From DASXMT01 sp963812965 (GTDB taxonomy: Bacteria > Actinomycetota > Acidimicrobiia > Acidimicrobiales > RAAP-2), in contig CAWEXG010000002.1 of assembly GCA_963812965.1 (NCBI GenBank), positions 480,934 through 544,933 of the forward strand: a DNA stretch of 64,000 nt. The letters run 5' to 3'. The notes under the pieces are model-generated. The model saw only the letters and a list, made by a program, of their open reading frames with translations, searched no databases and was not told where the DNA came from. Shown here piece after piece: positions 61,401 through 64,000 of the stretch. The translations under genes were made by a program, and so were the position numbers. Positions within the stretch are counted from its first letter, which is position 1, and each line of letters begins with the position of its first letter.

Positions 61401-62499
61401 GACCGCAGTGTGGAGCGGCGGTCTAACACCAATCCAGACCTCTGCTCCGGTCAACTTCCAGGTTGGTACTGCACCAACGGTGACCACCCAACCCACCAAC
61501 CAGACAGCCAGTGCAGGAGCGACCACAACGTTCACTGCTGCCGCAACCGGTGATCCAACACCCACCGTCCAGTGGCAGGTGTCCAGCAATGGAGGATCGA
61601 CATGGTCCAACATCAGTGGTGCCACTTCTGACTCCTACACCACAGGAGCCACCACGGCGTCTGACAACGGCAACCAGTACCAGGCCGTATTCAGTAACGG
61701 TGCAGGACCAGCTGCCACCACCAACCCAGCCACCCTCACGGTGCTGGCCCCGTCGACCACCGGCTACCGCCTGGTGGCCTCCAACGGAGCAGTGTCCACC
61801 TTCGGGAACGCCGGAAACTACGGCTCAGAGGCTGGACAACCGCTGAACGCTCCCATTGTCGGCATGGCAGCAACCCCCGACAACAAGGGCTACTGGCTGG
61901 TCGGCGCTGACGGAGGCATCTTCACCTTCGGCGACGCCGGCTACTACGGCTCAGAAGGTGGCCAACACCTGAACCAACCCATCGTCGGTATCGCCGCAAC
62001 GCCAGATGGCAAGGGCTACTGGTTGGTCGCAGCTGACGGAGGCATCTTCACCTTCGGTGACGCCGCTTTCTACGGCTCGGAAGGTGGTCAACACCTGAAC
62101 GCCCCAGTGGTCGGTATGGCAGCAACTCCTGACGGCGGTGGTTACTGGCTGGTGGCCAGCGACGGCGGCATCTTCACCTTCGGCGATGCTGCCTTCCTCG
62201 GTTCAGAGGGTGGCCAGTCACTCAACGCCCCAGTGGTCGGTATGGCGGCAACGCCTTCTGGCAACGGCTACTGGCTGGTCGCCAAGGACGGAGGTGTCTT
62301 CACCTTCGGCGACGCCACCTTCAACGGCTCAGCATCTGGTCAGTCCAACGCCCCGGTTGTCAGCATCGTGCCAACCATCAACGGCGGTGGCTACTGGCTC
62401 GCAGCACAGGACGGCGGCATCTTCACCTTTGGGAACGCCCCGTTCAGTGGCTCAGGAGTGGGCAACTTTACCGCTCCGGTTGTTGCCATCGCACCGTAG
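58450..62499 (+). CDS. Giant Ig-like/propeller-repeat surface protein, copy 2 (intact)
   Basis: 1349 residues; the second ATG (58456) has a better distance from the GGGGG ribosome site. Residues 57-80 are a hydrophobic signal (RRFFAAIAATLLVIGVIAGT) with likely cleavage near TAASA 85. Then a He_PIG-like domain (NTPYSTTLAATGGTGSYTWS, LSGTPTDNATATFAVTVTDS), a middle region with Cys pairs, Big_5-like Ig domains (LTTTSVTLTDTVSSGGS; GQVDFFDGTTDIG), an I-set-like domain (TQPTNQTASAGATTTFTAAA, GSTWSNISGATSDSYTTGAT), and from residue 1105 six repeats of about 42 residues with GYWLVAxDGGIFTFGDA. The repeats may form a six-bladed propeller. No wall-sorting motif is seen. Predicted secreted adhesin or cell-envelope protein; the exact role is unknown. 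Confidence 0.8.
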   Translation: MYMFRGHRNTAVTRDFQAEKFSIWESSRGGGWGSNSLSFSHAESRNSHFTGGYARRFFAAIAATLLVIGVIAGTVAGIGVTAASAATPLSITTTSPLPLAPLNTPYSTTLAATGGTGSYTWSVASGSTLPTWLSLNSSTGVLSGTPTDNATATFAVTVTDSASPADTATSGQLTLYVGNGGEQPFSLKMASGSWTVLSSAAPNPYPAQTTTTLSGQVDPLTGVITDASLSDLPQQTLCITSPAGCTNYIQQEANPGAATGQIHSDGSITFSDSLTYVLDVTSPLTAQCESTPIDMSFQSTAPYDTTSGDVTLVASGYNIPDFTGIPPMPPGDPDSCGIAESALNTNSPVGTGVAGSTNNNTTLNLRGTGLPIPPPPAKSTTNTLLASPSSPQLTTTSVTLTDTVSSGGSTATGATGNITFLANGTPIDTVPIGSGTATFTTTSLSSQTNQLTAVYSGDLTYAPSTSAAVPYAIQPLPSVTMNLPATVPLSSPTPTPFSVILSNPGGGQDWSNDLYLQLRLNRQGNGGPQSPDMTVNYQDSAGNWCPLISNGGGNHWFFSGFGTAPCGTEADAFSLAPGQSLTLNLQLSIAYDPTNGTGPGPVGLNTVLWNGSCSDPTDPVDTCNQSDSPFNSVAPTSTGAPEAFGQFTMTYGARSPVTFSSALPGPAVPEGYALAPNIQTEPASDPYGIAPFPTGTLTYLIDGSVVGASATDFFTTENVNLTTAGLSPGTHTLTVEYSGGPVYAPGSYSQTFTVAPPAPGTPFVCQQGPNTFNASVVAVANVPNLAPSGSTASVNALDVTLNIDPQAAGYGLGTPPESIPNAAVSLSPGGSTINASSITSTEADGTITLSWTGLSSTVPISGTPGTVVPVDVSTVVFQGPLGSAHTFACEPASQPAVVQQVTVSGTVLTASPTGSAAPGAPVTLSATVYPTPFDFTDNGYPIGQVDFFDGTTDIGTVGVPSAGNSGAGIATLTTNSLAPGDHTLTAVWSGGLTPIQTSAPVNFQVGTAPTVTTQPTNQTASAGATTTFTAAATGDPTPTVQWQVSSNGGSTWSNISGATSDSYTTGATTASDNGNQYQAVFSNGAGPAATTNPATLTVLAPSTTGYRLVASNGAVSTFGNAGNYGSEAGQPLNAPIVGMAATPDNKGYWLVGADGGIFTFGDAGYYGSEGGQHLNQPIVGIAATPDGKGYWLVAADGGIFTFGDAAFYGSEGGQHLNAPVVGMAATPDGGGYWLVASDGGIFTFGDAAFLGSEGGQSLNAPVVGMAATPSGNGYWLVAKDGGVFTFGDATFNGSASGQSNAPVVSIVPTINGGGYWLAAQDGGIFTFGNAPFSGSGVGNFTAPVVAIAP

Positions 62500-62530
62500 G
62501 GAGAACGAAGAAGGACGAGCGGTCGTTGTG

Positions 62531-62554
62531 CCTGGGAAGCTTGTTGTTCCCAGG
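62531..62554 (+). terminator. Hairpin after surface-protein copy 2
   Basis: CCTGGGAA (62531-62538) pairs with TTCCCAGG (62547-62554) over an 8-nt loop, 31 bp after the stop. It matches the position of the hairpin after copy 1. Confidence 0.6.
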
Positions 62555-62585
62555 GACAGCAGGCCGGATAGACGGCACCATTCAT

Positions 62586-62684
62586 AGAACATCAACAGAT
62601 CGCCACAGGAACCCAGTACAGCCAGCTTGGGAACCGGCCAACAGTGTGTGGTCCCCCGCCCCCTAACCCCGGACGGGGGGCCAC
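62586..62684 (+). repeat. 3' tail repeat, copy 2
   Basis: About 95 bp shared with 9998-10088 and 10371-10459, ending in the hairpin GTGGtCCCCC/GGGGGgCCAC. See those entries. Confidence 0.65.
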
Positions 62685-62750
62685 ACTATGCCCTCGTCCG
62701 GAGACAAGTCGAGCTGACCGGTCCGGTCGCCTCGGTATTACGCTCTTTTC

Positions 62751-63275
62751 ATGTCTGCACAAGAGCGCCACGACTCGCATCAGTATTACGTGCATCTTCG
62801 ATGGTCCGGGTCAACCGGCGTTGGCTATAAGACATACGACCGAGCGCACTCCGTCTCAGTATCTCCAGCAGTACCGCGTATGGAGCTCTCTGCAGATCCT
62901 GCCTTCGGCGGTGATCCCAACCTCCTCAACCCCGAGCAGCTCGTGGTGCTTGCGGCAGCGTCGTGCCAGCTCCTGAGCTTCCTGGCTGTAGCAGCGCGTG
63001 CCCGAATCGACGTGCTGGGATACGACGATGAAGGTGAGGGAGTCATGGTGGAAGACGACCTTCCCATGCGCCTCACGTCCATCTCATTACGACCAGCTAT
63101 CCGCGTCGCTGCAGGAACGAGCGAGGAGCGCGTCAAGCATCTCGTAGAAGTAGCCCACCGTGAGTGCTATGTCGCCAACTCGCTCCTTACCGATGTGCAT
63201 GTCGAGCCAACCGTCATTATCGACCAGGAAGGCTCACACGACGTTGGGGAGCTCGTCACCACGCCTCAGCCTTGA
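62751..63275 (+). CDS. OsmC/Ohr-family protein
   Basis: 174 residues. Thiol peroxidase fold: WSGSTGVGYKTYDRAHSV, GGDPNLLNPEQLVVLAAASC (first catalytic Cys) and HLVEVAHRECYVANSLLTD (second Cys), as in OsmC-like organic hydroperoxide reductases. Protects against organic peroxides. TACGCT (62739-62744) lies 6 nt before ATG 62751, so probably leaderless. Confidence 0.82.
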   Translation: MSAQERHDSHQYYVHLRWSGSTGVGYKTYDRAHSVSVSPAVPRMELSADPAFGGDPNLLNPEQLVVLAAASCQLLSFLAVAARARIDVLGYDDEGEGVMVEDDLPMRLTSISLRPAIRVAAGTSEERVKHLVEVAHRECYVANSLLTDVHVEPTVIIDQEGSHDVGELVTTPQP

Positions 63276-63411
63276 AGGTGGAGTATCTCCAGTTGGATGT
63301 CGTCAGGATCGGGAAAACTCAAGACCACCCTGAATGAGTCTGTTCAACCGGTGCGTGCCAGGTACCGAAGTCGCTGTCGACTCTGGTAGGACGATCCTTC
63401 AGAATGAATGT

Positions 63412-64000
63412 ATGGCCCGGCGTCTTCATCGTCCCAGAGACCCCATCCTTCTTGCCATACCAGCCTTCTGGGGATTCATGGGGATCGAGCACCTCTGGTT
63501 GCGACGCCGATCCGCTCAGCAGGGACCGACTGCCGGCGATTACGAGCGTCGTGACACGATCGTCAGTCTGACCATGGGCACGGCCAGCTTGGTGGTACCC
63601 CTGGTCCTGCCCCGGCTGCTCCACCCCTTCGCGCTGCGGGAGGGGACGTTACGGCAAAGCCTTGGCTGCCGGCGCTCTGGGTGCGGTCGCCGTCACTGCT
63701 GCCGCCGACCTGGTGTCCCGTCAACCTGTCGAGCCGGCCACAGCCGAACGGTCGGTCCCGACAGACGATGCGGACAGCGGCGAGCACGGACAGCCTGCGC
63801 CTACCGCGGGACATGAGCTACAGCGATCCAACCCCCGTTGGGCTCGACGGGTCGCCTCCGTTGGTGGAGTGGCTGCCGTAGTCATGGGCGGAGTAGTTGT
63901 CTCCGCCACCTGGGCTTCTGCCACTTCGCCCCAACGACTCTGGCGTCGCCGGCTCTTCGGTTCGCGAGGTACCGGCCCACTGGCCAGCCGATCAGCCGCC
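63412..64000 (+). CDS. Sterol-desaturase-like membrane protein, frame broken and cut by window end
   Basis: From ATG 63412 the protein starts DPILLAIPAFWGFMGIEHLW, then YERRDTIVSLTMGTASLVVP, the first two membrane helices as in actinobacterial sterol desaturase/fatty acid hydroxylase proteins. Near 63645 one extra base shifts the frame; the next frame continues open to the edge with YGKALAAGALGAVAVTAAAD and later VASVGGVAAVVMGGVVVSAT, a hydrophobic stretch. The histidine boxes that would prove the family lie outside the window. The shift is like those in lipA and other genes here. Confidence 0.45.

Noticed and set aside
63282..63325. A degenerate third copy of the surface-protein leader before the last gene
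   Set aside because: GTATCTCCAGTTGGATGTCG resembles GTACCTGGAGTTAGATGCCA, but the match is about two thirds over 28 bp with no matching -35 box, too weak to claim.

Overview
The window is high-GC DNA from an actinobacterium, most likely of the Acidimicrobiia type. This is an inference from several points: a homodimeric AceE-type pyruvate dehydrogenase, SufU-type iron-sulfur assembly, DUF1707, RodZ/DUF4115-like and actinobacterial MaoC proteins, frequent GTG/TTG starts, many apparently leaderless genes (TAnnnT 6-8 nt before the start codon), and two very large exported proteins ending in GYWLVAxDGGIFTFGDA repeats. No rRNA, tRNA, CRISPR array or complete insertion sequence was recognised.

Layout. 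1-5.6 kb: an Lgt-like membrane protein, two tandem coiled-coil NlpC/P60 wall hydrolases and a DUF885 protein. 5.7-10.5 kb: copy 1 of a giant Ig-like/propeller-repeat surface protein, broken by two one-base shifts, followed by a hairpin-rich 3' tail, four 23-bp-period direct repeats and an orphan second tail. 10.5-14.7 kb: genes resembling the ethylmalonyl-CoA pathway (Mcl-like lyase, Mcd-like dehydrogenase, MaoC/mesaconyl-CoA hydratase). 14.7-23.7 kb: MutY, an NHL-repeat protein, an alpha/beta hydrolase (frame broken), an MBL hydrolase, a flavin reductase, an RmlC-like epimerase, a DUF4115 protein (frame broken) and oligopeptidase B. 23.8-31.9 kb: an iron-sulfur (SUF) locus with sufB, a Cys-rich small protein, sufD, a Rieske ferredoxin and sufC on the plus strand, and a second sufC, sufS and sufU on the minus strand, with a dienoyl-CoA-isomerase-like crotonase between. 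32-41 kb: a glycogen-debranching-type enzyme, a polytopic membrane protein, an MBL hydrolase, an acyl-CoA dehydrogenase, small exported proteins, ThiE and a HhH-GPD protein. 41-46 kb: an accessory block with a winged-helix/HATPase/DUF4325 regulator carrying AT-rich operator repeats and bracketed by a partial duplication of the HhH-GPD gene, an MFS/TetR pair and a VapBC pair. 46-58 kb: aceE, rnhA, an SDR, DUF2203, lpd, the E2 acyltransferase, lipB, lipA (frame broken), an M24 peptidase and another SDR; together these supply all pyruvate dehydrogenase components and lipoate synthesis. 58.3-62.7 kb: the intact copy 2 of the giant surface protein with the same promoter, leader and tail. 62.7-64 kb: an OsmC protein and a truncated sterol-desaturase-like gene.

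A caution: at least six genes are broken by single-base gains or losses, including lipA. Uncorrected sequencing indels are therefore a serious alternative to real pseudogenes throughout this window.
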